Source: an uncultured Armatimonadota bacterium
GTDB lineage: Bacteria > Armatimonadota > Fimbriimonadia > Fimbriimonadales > Fimbriimonadaceae
Assembly (NCBI GenBank): GCA_903833215.1
Contig: CAILEM010000116.1
Location: forward strand, 1-33,623
Direction: 5' to 3'
DNA: 33,623 bases
Below the pieces are notes generated by a model. The model searched no databases, was not told the DNA's origin, and was given only the letters and a program-made list of their open reading frames with translations. Made by a program: the position numbers and the translations under genes. Below are positions 1-8,126 of the stretch, piece by piece. The first letter of the stretch is position 1. Each line of letters opens with the position of its first letter.

Positions 1-270
1 ATCATCTGCACAGAGCTAGATGGCAAGAAGTTCAATGGCCCCAATGACTTGGTCTTTGGAAAGAACGGATCGCTCTATTTTACCGATCCTGGAACCTATC
101 GGCCTGATAACCCAGAGCCGTCGTACAAGCGAAACGGAACGGTGACTTCCTATCTACCTGCTCGCAAGGTGGCTAAGAAAACACGCTGCTTTTTCCGCAC
201 CCTGCTAGGGCTCCAGTTAGCCACACATAACCCCTTTTGTGTGCGCATACCCATGTGCTACTGCACTTAG
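1..270 (+). pseudogene. SMP-30/gluconolactonase-like protein, 3' end truncated (5' end outside window)
   Basis: Frame 1 is open from the first base and reads ..NGPNDLVFGKNGSLYFTDPG.., the Asn-Asp and Phe-Thr-Asp-Pro core of SMP-30/gluconolactonase/LRE-like beta-propellers, which are Ca/Zn-dependent sugar-lactone hydrolases. Similarity stops abruptly near base 150, just after the strand beginning NGTV. In intact members a long second half with further metal ligands would follow. Here the frame instead runs into about 40 residues of Cys- and Arg-rich sequence with no propeller features, then a stop at 268-270. I looked at the other frames over 150-345 and found no continuation, so this is not a simple frameshift. 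I read it as a gene broken by deletion or recombination. The upstream half lies outside the window, so whether it is expressed cannot be judged. Confidence 0.6.
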
Positions 271-344
271 TTGAGCCAACAATGACCAAATTGATCAATC
301 GACGCCTGAAATGCTGTAAAAGCGAGTAAAAAGCACCCATGCTG

Positions 345-2054
345 TCAGCGAACTACACTAGGAATAGTCCACGTAATCGCGCAGTGTTCCCCAAAGCCTA
401 GCTTGAACAGCGGCTGCGTATTAAGCGGTTGGCGTGTGGCCTTTGGCTTCCCGTAACCTGGGTCTGTTAATTGGAGGAACGCGCCGCCAAAGACGGGCTC
501 GTTGCGAACAAGGTGCCGCAGGATCTCCACGTAGGACTTGGTGTCAGATGGTTGAACATCAAGCATGGCTATGGCTAAAGCTCGGACCTGCTCTGAGTTA
601 ATCGTCGCCAGAACTAGTCGCTCCGAGCGAACGGCCGAACGCTGATCCGACGATAGGAGTGCCCAGAAGAGCAACAATCGTCCACAGCTTCTGAGCGGCG
701 ACGACGAGAACGGGAGGAGGACGTTCTGGCGTGCCCCCGCTAGTTGCCGCCAAGTAAGTTGAGACGCCATCCACGCGTAGTCGTCGATCCCCTTCGTCGG
801 CCGCACCGCCATATGGGCGATCACCTCTTCGGGAATTTCCAGTGCCTGCTTGACCCAGTAGCGGTCATGCCTGAACATGAGCCACCCTTCGGACTCTCTC
901 ATGAAGCCGGGAGTGAAGTCGATGTCATTCTCAATGCGAGGACGATTAAACGCTTCTATCCAATCAGATACAGTCTTGCTCTTGATTGCCGCGCGTCGGT
1001 ATGAAGGACGCCGGAACGCATCGGCAACGACAGGTACCCCACTTCGTTTTGCAAGGTCAACCAATTGATCGGCAGTCGAACTGACGATTGCGTCGTAGCC
1101 ATCGTGGGCATAGTTGGCTGACTCAAACACACCTTCAGGATCTGCTACAGGCTTAGCAAGTACGATTGCGCTTTGTACGGAACTCCACTCGTTGAACCAC
1201 TTTCTCAACTTCGGAGGATTAGGTTGCTCCACCATGGGCAAAGGGGTTCCTAGGCGGGCGTAACCGCCTCCACCTCCGGTAGAGAATAGTTTGCCTTCTA
1301 GGCGTAAGCCATCTGCCGCATGGTCTAGGTAACCAAACATGACACCATCGTTATCGCCACTTAGGAATGGTAGGATTGACTTCGGCAATACCGCGATTCG
1401 GTCCGTTGCGTCCGTCGAAGCGAATGCCGGCTGTCCGCTCGCGAGTGCCTCCAGGGCCTTTGGTTCCTTCCCTGCCACCGCGGCGAGGAACTGAAAGTGA
1501 ACGGGATCGGTTGTCGCGAGACGATAATCGTCTTGTGCTGCTAGTAGCTCTGCATCATCTGGTGCTCGGCGGCTTTGCCGTAACTCCTGAAGGTGTTTAT
1601 ACACCCTTGTGACCTCGGCATGACTCTGCTCCGGCGTCATATCTCCACGATCTATCGCATATTTCAAAGCCTTTTGGAGGCGAGCGAGTCTCGCTGCCTC
1701 TTCATACTGGTCAGCTTCACGTTCCGCGATTCTTACGCTGTCATCCAACTCGGCACGTAGGCTATTGTCCTTCCCCTGCACCCATTTCAGCCCCAGCGCG
1801 ACGGCTACTTCGTGCATCACTTCTGAAGCTGGTCTGCGCTGGCATAGGATGGTGATCTTGCGTTCGGAAAGTGCTCGGGAAACGGTGACGCGCAGCCCAG
1901 TATCCCGAGAGATAGACGCGGCCCAATCCCGAAGTGGCAGGTAACGTGCTTCAAATGTTACGGCTGCTTCGAGTTTAGCGAGCCGAGCCGTCGGTCCTCT
2001 CTCGCAAGTTGGAAAGAGTAAAAGGCCAGCAAGGGAAATACCTACAGTTACCAT
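345..2054 (-). CDS. Secreted protein with STN-like N-terminal domain, function unknown
   Basis: The 569-residue product starts at ATG 2054; an in-frame stop lies immediately upstream, so the ORF cannot extend. Residues 1-16 are hydrophobic and resemble a short signal peptide. Residues about 31-95 match the pattern of an STN (secretin/TonB short N-terminal) domain: extended strands, LRDWAASISRDTGLRVTVS, then a second repeat ending in LGLKW. Residues about 105-165 are charged and probably helical or coiled coil (EREADQYEEAARLARL). The remaining 400 residues match no family I know, and no secretin pore domain or membrane span is visible. It is divergent from the toxin-antitoxin pair and faces the truncated SMP-30 gene. 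Proteins with a lone STN-like domain and an unknown tail are common in Armatimonadota and Planctomycetota, but I cannot assign a role. Confidence 0.7.
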   Translation of the reverse strand: MVTVGISLAGLLLFPTCERGPTARLAKLEAAVTFEARYLPLRDWAASISRDTGLRVTVSRALSERKITILCQRRPASEVMHEVAVALGLKWVQGKDNSLRAELDDSVRIAEREADQYEEAARLARLQKALKYAIDRGDMTPEQSHAEVTRVYKHLQELRQSRRAPDDAELLAAQDDYRLATTDPVHFQFLAAVAGKEPKALEALASGQPAFASTDATDRIAVLPKSILPFLSGDNDGVMFGYLDHAADGLRLEGKLFSTGGGGGYARLGTPLPMVEQPNPPKLRKWFNEWSSVQSAIVLAKPVADPEGVFESANYAHDGYDAIVSSTADQLVDLAKRSGVPVVADAFRRPSYRRAAIKSKTVSDWIEAFNRPRIENDIDFTPGFMRESEGWLMFRHDRYWVKQALEIPEEVIAHMAVRPTKGIDDYAWMASQLTWRQLAGARQNVLLPFSSSPLRSCGRLLLFWALLSSDQRSAVRSERLVLATINSEQVRALAIAMLDVQPSDTKSYVEILRHLVRNEPVFGGAFLQLTDPGYGKPKATRQPLNTQPLFKLGFGEHCAITWTIPSVVR

Positions 2055-2158
2055 TTACTTGCCTACGGGCGTTCTTCTCCTACATTCTATCCATTTACTG
2101 CTGGCGCCAAGAACACGGGAATCCGTATGGATGACGCATTGGTTTCTCATGGTGTCGA

Positions 2159-2221
2159 ATGCTGGTTCTAGCAGGACTATCAAAGGCCATTGAGCAGATC
2201 AACGAATGGTGGGAAAAATGA
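2159..2221 (+). other. Short 20-codon ORF in the vapBC upstream region (doubtful remnant)
   Basis: ATG 2159 opens a 20-codon frame ending in the residues AIEQINEWWEK and a TGA. It resembles the C-terminal tail of the antitoxin downstream (which ends in AIEEMRNEW) in length and acidic/Trp character. It may be the remnant of an earlier antitoxin copy, or chance. The frame upstream is closed within 10 codons. No ribosome-binding site is obvious. Confidence 0.15.
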
Positions 2222-2252
2222 CGAAACCGGTGTTTACGTCTCAACTTACGAC

Positions 2253-2281
2253 CTGACCGCTTCGATCGGAAACGCTACAAT
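2253..2281 (+). promoter_or_regulatory. Putative sigma70-type promoter of the vapBC-like pair
   Basis: A CTGACC -35-like hexamer (2253-2258) and a TACAAT -10-like hexamer (2276-2281) are separated by 17 bases, 33 bases upstream of the antitoxin start. The spacer holds the near-palindrome TTCGATCGGAA, a plausible site for autoregulation by the antitoxin. This was spotted by eye only. Confidence 0.4.
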
Positions 2282-2313
2282 CTGCTAAAGCGTCCAATAC
2301 ATAGAAGAAAATC

Positions 2314-2577
2314 ATGTCATTCGATCTACATATCCCGGAAGACAGTCAACGTGGGCAGGCAATTATGATGCTTGTTGCCGATCAAAAAATGACGCCTGAA
2401 GAAGTACTAGAACGAATCGTTGACGAAGGACTGGTAGCCACATTAAGGAACAAACAACCGGACGCGACGACGCCCACCGAACGCTCTTACTCTTCCTTTT
2501 TTGGTGCGGTCAAAAACGGATATGGATCACCAGAAGCCGTTGATCAGGCCATCGAAGAAATGCGCAACGAATGGTAA
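2314..2577 (+). CDS. VapB-like antitoxin of a type II toxin-antitoxin pair
   Basis: This 87-residue acidic protein immediately precedes a PIN-domain toxin. Its stop codon overlaps the toxin start by 7 bases (ATGGTAA at 2571-2577), the usual translational coupling of such pairs. The N-terminal half (FDLHIPEDSQRGQAIMMLVADQKMTPEEVLERIVDEG) has the beta-strand then helix-helix shape of a ribbon-helix-helix-like DNA-binding fold, and the C-terminal part would bind the toxin. It would neutralise the PIN nuclease and repress its own promoter. A weak purine-rich stretch (GAAGAAAA) precedes the ATG. The antitoxin assignment rests mainly on position, size and overlap, because the sequence itself belongs to no antitoxin family I can name with certainty. 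Confidence 0.7.
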   Translation: MSFDLHIPEDSQRGQAIMMLVADQKMTPEEVLERIVDEGLVATLRNKQPDATTPTERSYSSFFGAVKNGYGSPEAVDQAIEEMRNEW

Positions 2578-2999
2578 GTTTGCATGGCCAACGGGCGTAT
2601 TTGGATGCAAATACCGTCATCTACGCGCTAGAAGGTTTGGCTCAATACTCAAATCTGAAAGTCGGTTTGCTAGATCCACTTGATGATGGCGCATTTACTG
2701 CCGTCACAAGTGAATTGACATTGGTCGAAACGATCATCGGGCCGCGCAAGGCTGGCAAGCCAACTGATGAAGCGGAATTTCGCAGTTTCCTCACTCCCTC
2801 AACGAATATGGTTATCGCACCCATCAGCATGGCGATACTTGAGAAAGTGATTGACATTCGGGCTCAGCACGGCATTAAAATTCCTGATGCTATCCACTTA
2901 GCAACAGGAATATTCGCCAACTGCACCGTGTTCGTCACTAGAGATGCGTCGTGGGCCAAAACCGGCGTGACAGTGGTTGAACCTCAAGACATCGTGTAG
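2571..2999 (+). CDS. VapC-like PIN-domain ribonuclease toxin
   Basis: This 142-residue protein spans one complete PIN domain. The acidic metal-binding residues are all visible: Asp12 in YLDANTVIYALE, Glu53 in SELTLVETI, Asp106 in KIPDAIHLATG and Asp125 in VTRDASW. PIN toxins are Mg/Mn-dependent endoribonucleases that cut tRNA, rRNA or mRNA and arrest growth when the antitoxin is lost. The length is typical for VapC (about 130-145 residues), and the catalytic set is complete, so it is probably active. The target RNA cannot be predicted. The start ATG overlaps the antitoxin stop. Confidence 0.88.
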   Translation: MVSLHGQRAYLDANTVIYALEGLAQYSNLKVGLLDPLDDGAFTAVTSELTLVETIIGPRKAGKPTDEAEFRSFLTPSTNMVIAPISMAILEKVIDIRAQHGIKIPDAIHLATGIFANCTVFVTRDASWAKTGVTVVEPQDIV

Positions 3000-3114
3000 C
3001 AATCTACCGAAGTGATGCGCAACGAGAGACGCAAGAACGGGTAAGCGAGACAGCTCGGTTGCCTCGACCAAGTGCCCAAGCCCCTCAAAAAGCTCCAGGT
3101 AATCTGAATGCCGG

Positions 3115-3693
3115 ATGGATTCCCTCAAGAGCCGTCACGATATCAGCTACTTGCTCGACCGCTGTAGACGCAAGGACTCCAGAGCATGGTCCGAACTGGT
3201 CGACATGTACGAAGCGATGGTGTATTCCGTCGCCCGAAGACATGGGCTGGACCGGGATGACGCCAACGATGTGTTTGTCGTGACCTTCCAAACTCTGCTC
3301 AAGAATCTCGACAAGATCGAATCTCCCGTAGCGTTGCCAAAGTGGATTGGCGTCACAGCAAGCCGAGAGTGCCTACGCGTCCTTCGAATTTCTGGACGCA
3401 GTACAGGATATGAGGTCGCTGGTATCACTTTGGACGAGTTGGTCGCTCACGAGGACGAGTTGGCAGACCAATCTGCCATTAAAGCCGAGCAGGCTCATCA
3501 CCTACGATCTGTACTCCACAAGATCACTGAGAAGTGCCGCAAACTCCTCAAGATGCTGTACTTCGATGAAGAGAGCAGCTACTCGGAGATAAGCGAGAAG
3601 TTAGGAATGCCGATCGGTGCCATCGGGCCAACGCGTGGACGATGCCTGGAATCGCTTCGGACGGCACTTCGATCAGAAGGTTTCTTTGATTGA
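3115..3693 (+). CDS. ECF-subfamily RNA polymerase sigma factor (CHAT cassette)
   Basis: This 192-residue protein has the two-domain ECF sigma layout. Region 2 covers about residues 20-90 (AWSELVDMYEAMVYSVARRHGLDRDDANDVFVVTF), binding core polymerase and the -10 element. Region 4 covers about 125-185 (KCRKLLKMLYFDEESSYSEISEKLGMPIGAIGPTRGRCLESLR), a helix-turn-helix for the -35 element. ATG 3115 is the first possible start after an in-frame stop at 3100. It is the first gene of a four-gene plus-strand cassette with a zinc-finger anti-sigma-like protein 42 bases downstream, then a TPR-CHAT protease and a subtilase. By analogy with other ECF loci it probably transcribes its own operon, but I found no clear autoregulated promoter. 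Confidence 0.88.
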   Translation: MDSLKSRHDISYLLDRCRRKDSRAWSELVDMYEAMVYSVARRHGLDRDDANDVFVVTFQTLLKNLDKIESPVALPKWIGVTASRECLRVLRISGRSTGYEVAGITLDELVAHEDELADQSAIKAEQAHHLRSVLHKITEKCRKLLKMLYFDEESSYSEISEKLGMPIGAIGPTRGRCLESLRTALRSEGFFD

Positions 3694-3735
3694 GATGTAT
3701 CAAGCGGATAGATCACCTGCTCTTAAAAAACGTAC

Positions 3736-4269
3736 ATGAGAGATACTTGCAGTCGATTTCGGTCCCGCCTGGCAGATGCTGCGGAAGGAAACACCAACGT
3801 TGAGCTGGCAGAACACTTAGGTCAGTGCACGGTGTGTTCGCAAATCATCAGCGAGTATAAAACCATTTTCGCCACCGCAAGTGGCCTTTGGGAGTCAGCA
3901 CCACTCGAATCGATTCAACTCGCCAAGGCACTCATGCCAGAGACAAGACGAGTTCTTTTTGCGAAACGGTTGAGCGTTGGGGCGGCAGCCACGGCGAGAG
4001 GTCCTCAAGAGGAATTCCAAGTTTTGGTCGGCGGTGAAGATATTTCCATGCGCCTCATGGCAACACCTACGACCGAAGGTTGGAGCATTCGCGGAAAAGT
4101 GCCCAATGCAGACTGGATTGTGTACGCCGAAAACGCGGTGCAAATGCCAGATGGACGATTTGAATTCACTGTCCCAACTTTGGAGGACTCCTCGTTTGAC
4201 GTTTTGGGCGAGGATACCATCCTTCAAGTTCCTGCCCTGTCTCAGTTAATGACCTATGACAGCGACTGA
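3736..4269 (+). CDS. Soluble zinc-finger anti-sigma-like regulator
   Basis: This 177-residue protein carries the HxxxCxxC zinc-binding signature of ZAS anti-sigma factors in EHLGQCTVCSQII (His27, Cys31, Cys34), preceded by a short helix. Such domains clamp ECF sigma factors. Unlike most members it has no hydrophobic segment long enough to cross a membrane, so it should be cytoplasmic. The rest (about 90-177) looks beta-rich (FQVLVGGEDISMRLMATPTTEGWSIRGKV) and belongs to no family I recognise. It could sense a ligand or be a substrate of the neighbouring protease. Its last 14 bases overlap the start of the CHAT gene, indicating coupled translation. Anti-sigma function is inferred from the motif and position after the sigma gene. 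Confidence 0.75.
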   Translation: MRDTCSRFRSRLADAAEGNTNVELAEHLGQCTVCSQIISEYKTIFATASGLWESAPLESIQLAKALMPETRRVLFAKRLSVGAAATARGPQEEFQVLVGGEDISMRLMATPTTEGWSIRGKVPNADWIVYAENAVQMPDGRFEFTVPTLEDSSFDVLGEDTILQVPALSQLMTYDSD

Positions 4270-6889
4270 ACTCGTTGAGCGAATCATTAGCGATCCCACT
4301 CAAGCCGCGAAGCTCTTGGCGAAATCTGATGCCAGGCCGGGGACCAGCCGAGCATTCTTCGACCACGTCTTTCATTTGTATGGAGAGGATCATGCCAGGT
4401 TGGCGAGTCTTCGTTCAGCGTCAAAGGTCATCGTTCGGTATGGCGACGATCCCGCATTTGGCTACCGCTCCCTCGGGATCGTCGAAAGGACAAACGGTCG
4501 ATGGGCGGCAAGCGCCCAGGCTTTCCTTAAGGCAGGTGAGTTGGCGTCAACTTCACGAGACAGATTGACCTTCCAAATCGGTGCCATTGACGGGCTCGCA
4601 CGAGCAGGTCAGATCGACGAGGCTCTCCTCCTTGGACACAAGCTGTCGACTGAGCTGAATGAGTCTGGTGCCCATGGCATCGCGGCACGAGCTCAATTGA
4701 ATCTAGGCTATGCTCTCATGGAGCAAGATCGCTACGCCGAGGCAATCTCAGAGTTAACTGATCTGCCAGAACAACTCAAGTCAGCGGGATTTGACCTTGA
4801 GGCAACCTCTAGTCGGCTTGCACTCTCCACAAGCCTACTCTTCGGCGGAGAAGCATCTGACGCAAGAAAGGAGGCGGAACTAGCAGTAAAAGAAGCGCAA
4901 GGACAAGGAAACCACCTGCTTGCCCGCATAGCCCGAGGAAACATCGCCTATGCCGATATTCTTTCTGGCGATATTGATAAAGCTGTCACCGCCCTTCTGG
5001 TCCTAAGAAAGGAGCACGAGGATGAACCCGTTGAAATGGCGCGTGTTCTTGAGTACCTCGGGGATGCCTACCTGGCGATGAATATGTTTTCTGAGGCAAC
5101 CGATGCCTTTCACGAAGCTGAAGACCTCAATGTCAACGTATCAGCACTACATAAAGTGCATCTGCGCTATGGGGCGGGACTCGCATTACTCGCCGCAGAT
5201 CGTCTACAGGAAGCCAATTCGCAATTTCGTTTCGCGTTTCAGCAATTCAAGAAACTGGGCAACTCACCTTGGGCAGTTGCTGCTGAAGCTGATCTTGCCT
5301 TTTCAGAAATATGCCTCGGCGCACCATCCGGTAAGCGTCGCTTGCGCAGATCCGTCCAAACCGCAAAACGCTCTACCAACGCCTATCAAAGGTGTCGGAT
5401 ACTTCTCCTATCTGCTGAAAACGGGGGACCGCCAGTAGATTTGGCGGAAGCGGGCAGATTGATCAAACAGCATGGCTTCTTTCGCTGGACATGGCGATTT
5501 CACGCGGAACAAGCTCGGCGGACAACCGGACGGAGTCGGCTATCCCATTTCCGAAAGATGTTTCGCGCAATTCTGGCCGACCAGGCGAGAACTTCATCGG
5601 TAGCGGCCAAGCTCAGGTTCCTATTTGACAAGCATAAAGCACTGCGAGCCTATTTGGATGAATTGCTGCTGACTCCCACTCCAACAAAGCTAAAAGAGGC
5701 AATTGAGGTGATCACTCAGTCTCGTGCAGTGGCGCTATTGGACGAGGTGCTTCTTAGCCGCCGATCCGGTCAATCTGAATCTGTCCTAATGGCCCTCACT
5801 GAACTGCGTGAACAGATCAACACCGGAGAGACACCCACCAACCACGGCAGCAGTCGTCGGGCCGCTCTCGCGAGCATCAATCTGGACCATTTGCAGAGGA
5901 TGTGGATCGAAGAAACCTATCTTGAGACTCCGAGCGGTCTGCAAAGGAAGGTCATGATCAGCGCACCAGATGACTCTCTACTGTATATCTCTGGGCCAGC
6001 TTCCTATCGAGTCTTGAGTAAATCTGGAGTCGTTGACCTTGCTGTCACTGAGGCCGATCTTGAATCGAGGCTTGAATGGCTAAGCTACGAAATCCTGGCT
6101 CCGATGGCTGATCCGAAAGCTGACCCAGCACCTGCTCTTAGTGCGTTGAGAGACATCGCCAAGGATCTCTTGCTTCCAATGGTGACCTCAAATCAGCAAC
6201 TGGGAATATGTCCCGAGGGTGGACTCTGGCGAGTGCCTTGGATTGCTTGCTTGGATACGCTAGGCATTGAAAAGGATTTAGACCTTCGGCTCCATCCCGC
6301 TTTTCAGGGCCGGCACGTGGAGATCGATCCTGCGAGGGCGATGGTGTGGATAGCAGATCACTCGGACCTGCCCCGCGCTAACGATGAGTTGCGAGCGTTC
6401 CAAGACCAATATCCAGATGCAGTTGTTTGCAGGTCTTCCAGCGAAGTTCGAGAAGCACTGACTCTTAGCCACGTCTCCATTCTGCACGTCATTTCACACG
6501 CCCGTTTCCGTGCTGGGCATCCAATGTTCTCCTCGCTTGACTTTACGGATGGCCCCGTCTTGGCGACTGAAATCGCAAGAAGTGGATTCTCCGCTCAAGT
6601 AGTGACGCTTTCCGGCTGTGACACAGCTAGAGTCTCCGACATCCATCGTTTTGAACCAGATGGTCTCGTAAGAGCATTTCTCGCCTGCGGCGCTGGCTAC
6701 GTGGTCGGAAGCGCATGGCCTCTGGATGATGAGGCGGCGATGCGTTTCTACTCAACGTTCTTCAAATCTCTCAGGTCCTCCGCAAATATCCACCAATCAC
6801 TACGCATTGCCCGCACTACTGTGCGACTATGGAAGGGACACCCCTATTTCTGGGCCTTCCCGCTTCTCTACGCAGGATATCGTTCATGA
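4256..6889 (+). CDS. TPR-CHAT caspase-like cysteine protease
   Basis: The 877-residue protein has an N-terminal two-thirds of helical tetratricopeptide-like repeats, for example ARAQLNLGYALMEQDRYAEAISEL and EYLGDAYLAMNMFSEATDAFHEAEDL. The C-terminal CHAT domain covers about residues 590-877. The catalytic pair of this caspase-related family is visible: His748 in LHVISHARF and Cys788 in LSGCDTA. The conserved tail GYVVGSAWPLDDEAAMRFYSTFF..SLRIAR is also present. There is no signal peptide, so it should act in the cytoplasm. TPR-CHAT proteins are proteases whose repeats sense a partner; the best-studied case is the type III-E CRISPR Craspase, which cleaves a sigma-inhibiting protein. Here the gene overlaps the zinc-finger gene by 14 bases and the subtilase by 4, making the anti-sigma-like protein or the subtilase obvious candidate partners. 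Substrate and trigger are unknown. Confidence 0.85.
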   Translation: MTATELVERIISDPTQAAKLLAKSDARPGTSRAFFDHVFHLYGEDHARLASLRSASKVIVRYGDDPAFGYRSLGIVERTNGRWAASAQAFLKAGELASTSRDRLTFQIGAIDGLARAGQIDEALLLGHKLSTELNESGAHGIAARAQLNLGYALMEQDRYAEAISELTDLPEQLKSAGFDLEATSSRLALSTSLLFGGEASDARKEAELAVKEAQGQGNHLLARIARGNIAYADILSGDIDKAVTALLVLRKEHEDEPVEMARVLEYLGDAYLAMNMFSEATDAFHEAEDLNVNVSALHKVHLRYGAGLALLAADRLQEANSQFRFAFQQFKKLGNSPWAVAAEADLAFSEICLGAPSGKRRLRRSVQTAKRSTNAYQRCRILLLSAENGGPPVDLAEAGRLIKQHGFFRWTWRFHAEQARRTTGRSRLSHFRKMFRAILADQARTSSVAAKLRFLFDKHKALRAYLDELLLTPTPTKLKEAIEVITQSRAVALLDEVLLSRRSGQSESVLMALTELREQINTGETPTNHGSSRRAALASINLDHLQRMWIEETYLETPSGLQRKVMISAPDDSLLYISGPASYRVLSKSGVVDLAVTEADLESRLEWLSYEILAPMADPKADPAPALSALRDIAKDLLLPMVTSNQQLGICPEGGLWRVPWIACLDTLGIEKDLDLRLHPAFQGRHVEIDPARAMVWIADHSDLPRANDELRAFQDQYPDAVVCRSSSEVREALTLSHVSILHVISHARFRAGHPMFSSLDFTDGPVLATEIARSGFSAQVVTLSGCDTARVSDIHRFEPDGLVRAFLACGAGYVVGSAWPLDDEAAMRFYSTFFKSLRSSANIHQSLRIARTTVRLWKGHPYFWAFPLLYAGYRS

Positions 6890-8094
6890 AAAAAATCGCC
6901 TCTGGTCTTTCGTTCTTAGTTGCAGCACTGACGGTGAGCGTCGCCGACGCTCAGACGAATATCATTTGCCGCCTGAATCCTGGTGTCTCGCCCACAACGA
7001 TCGCAACGCGCTATTCGCTGACTCTGTTGGACTACACGCCAAACGCGCCCTTCGCTATGTTTAGCGCCACGGACGACCAAACGATCAGCAATATGCAGAA
7101 TGATCCTGCAATCGTATGGCTCGAAGACGACTGCAGTGTAGGAGCGCCAGAAGACGAATCGAAAGGAAAACCAACGAAAGGCGGTGGCCTACCAGCAGTG
7201 GGTGATCGAACCGGGCTACAAAGAATTAATGGTCGTTTGCTTTCTCAAATCGACTGGAATGCGAAAGTCGCAAATTCAGCTGGAAGAGTCGTGCGAGTTG
7301 CGATTTTGGATACAGGATTGGCACCAAAGCAGAAGGCACTGTGGGCCAAGGTCGACCTAAGCATGAATGCAGTCGAACCCAATAGTCCTGCTTACGATAT
7401 TCCCCACAATATGGATTCCAACGGGAACGGCATCAAAGATCAGGCGGTGGGCCACGGGACGATGGTTGCTGGCATCATCGACCAGATATCGCCGAAGTCA
7501 CGGTTTGTGATTGCGCGGGTTGCGGACTCAGACGGTCTTGCTTCAGGTTGGAGCGTGATCAAAGGCTTGGCATTCGCCGTTACCTCAAATGCCGAAGTCG
7601 CCAATGTGTCGCTCGGCACACTACTAGAAGTACCCGCGCTTGGCGACGTCGTCGATTGGTGTCTGGCAAACAACCTTCTCATCGTCGCTCCCATCGGAAA
7701 CAACGGAGCCGAAGCGGCCTGCTACCCCAGCCGGTTTGAAAGTGTTGTCTGTGTTGGAGGCCTGGACGTCCTCAACCACAAGGCCAGTTTCAGCAACTTC
7801 AATCAAGTTTGCACGGTTTCTGCTCCCGCTATTGGCTTTGCGAGCCAATTCTGGGATGGTCACTTGGCCTACTGGTCGGGAACATCATTCGCATCTCCAG
7901 TCGTTGCTGCCGTGGTTGCCGAGTCACTGCGACACACATCGCCGTCCGCTCCCGATACTATTAAGGCGGCTCTCCAGACATCAGGTCCATCGCTTGACCG
8001 ACTCAATCCGAAGTACAAACAGAAGCTCGGAGTCTTGATCGACTTTTCCAGGACAATCAAGAAGGTCGGGAGTCCAGGCAACCCCGGTCCGTAG
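6886..8094 (+). CDS. Secreted S8 subtilisin-like serine protease
   Basis: I place the start at ATG 6886, which overlaps the CHAT stop as ATGA and gives a proper signal peptide (MKKIASGLSFLVAALTVSVADA). The 402-residue product then has an I9-like propeptide (about 23-90), a linker, and an S8 catalytic domain. The triad is Asp142 (ILDTG), His190 (GHGTMVAG) and Ser334 (SGTSFASP), with the oxyanion Asn272 in PIGNNG. All catalytic residues are intact, so it should mature by autoprocessing in the periplasm or outside the cell. It is the last gene of the sigma/anti-sigma/CHAT cassette and is followed by a hairpin at 8127-8154. Its export separates it physically from the CHAT protease, so a direct cascade would need one of them to relocate or cells to lyse. 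The role is otherwise open. Confidence 0.9.
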   Translation: MKKIASGLSFLVAALTVSVADAQTNIICRLNPGVSPTTIATRYSLTLLDYTPNAPFAMFSATDDQTISNMQNDPAIVWLEDDCSVGAPEDESKGKPTKGGGLPAVGDRTGLQRINGRLLSQIDWNAKVANSAGRVVRVAILDTGLAPKQKALWAKVDLSMNAVEPNSPAYDIPHNMDSNGNGIKDQAVGHGTMVAGIIDQISPKSRFVIARVADSDGLASGWSVIKGLAFAVTSNAEVANVSLGTLLEVPALGDVVDWCLANNLLIVAPIGNNGAEAACYPSRFESVVCVGGLDVLNHKASFSNFNQVCTVSAPAIGFASQFWDGHLAYWSGTSFASPVVAAVVAESLRHTSPSAPDTIKAALQTSGPSLDRLNPKYKQKLGVLIDFSRTIKKVGSPGNPGP

Positions 8095-8126
8095 GACTTT
8101 TGAAGTCGATTACACCAAGCTTATGA

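Noticed and set aside
180-250. Minus-strand peptide resembling a P-loop (WLTGALAGCGKSS)
   Set aside because: A stop follows within a few codons and there is no kinase context on either side, so it is probably chance.
4256-6889. Craspase-type type III-E CRISPR effector
   Set aside because: The TPR-CHAT architecture is similar, but there is no gRAMP/Cas7-11 gene and no repeat-spacer array in the window.
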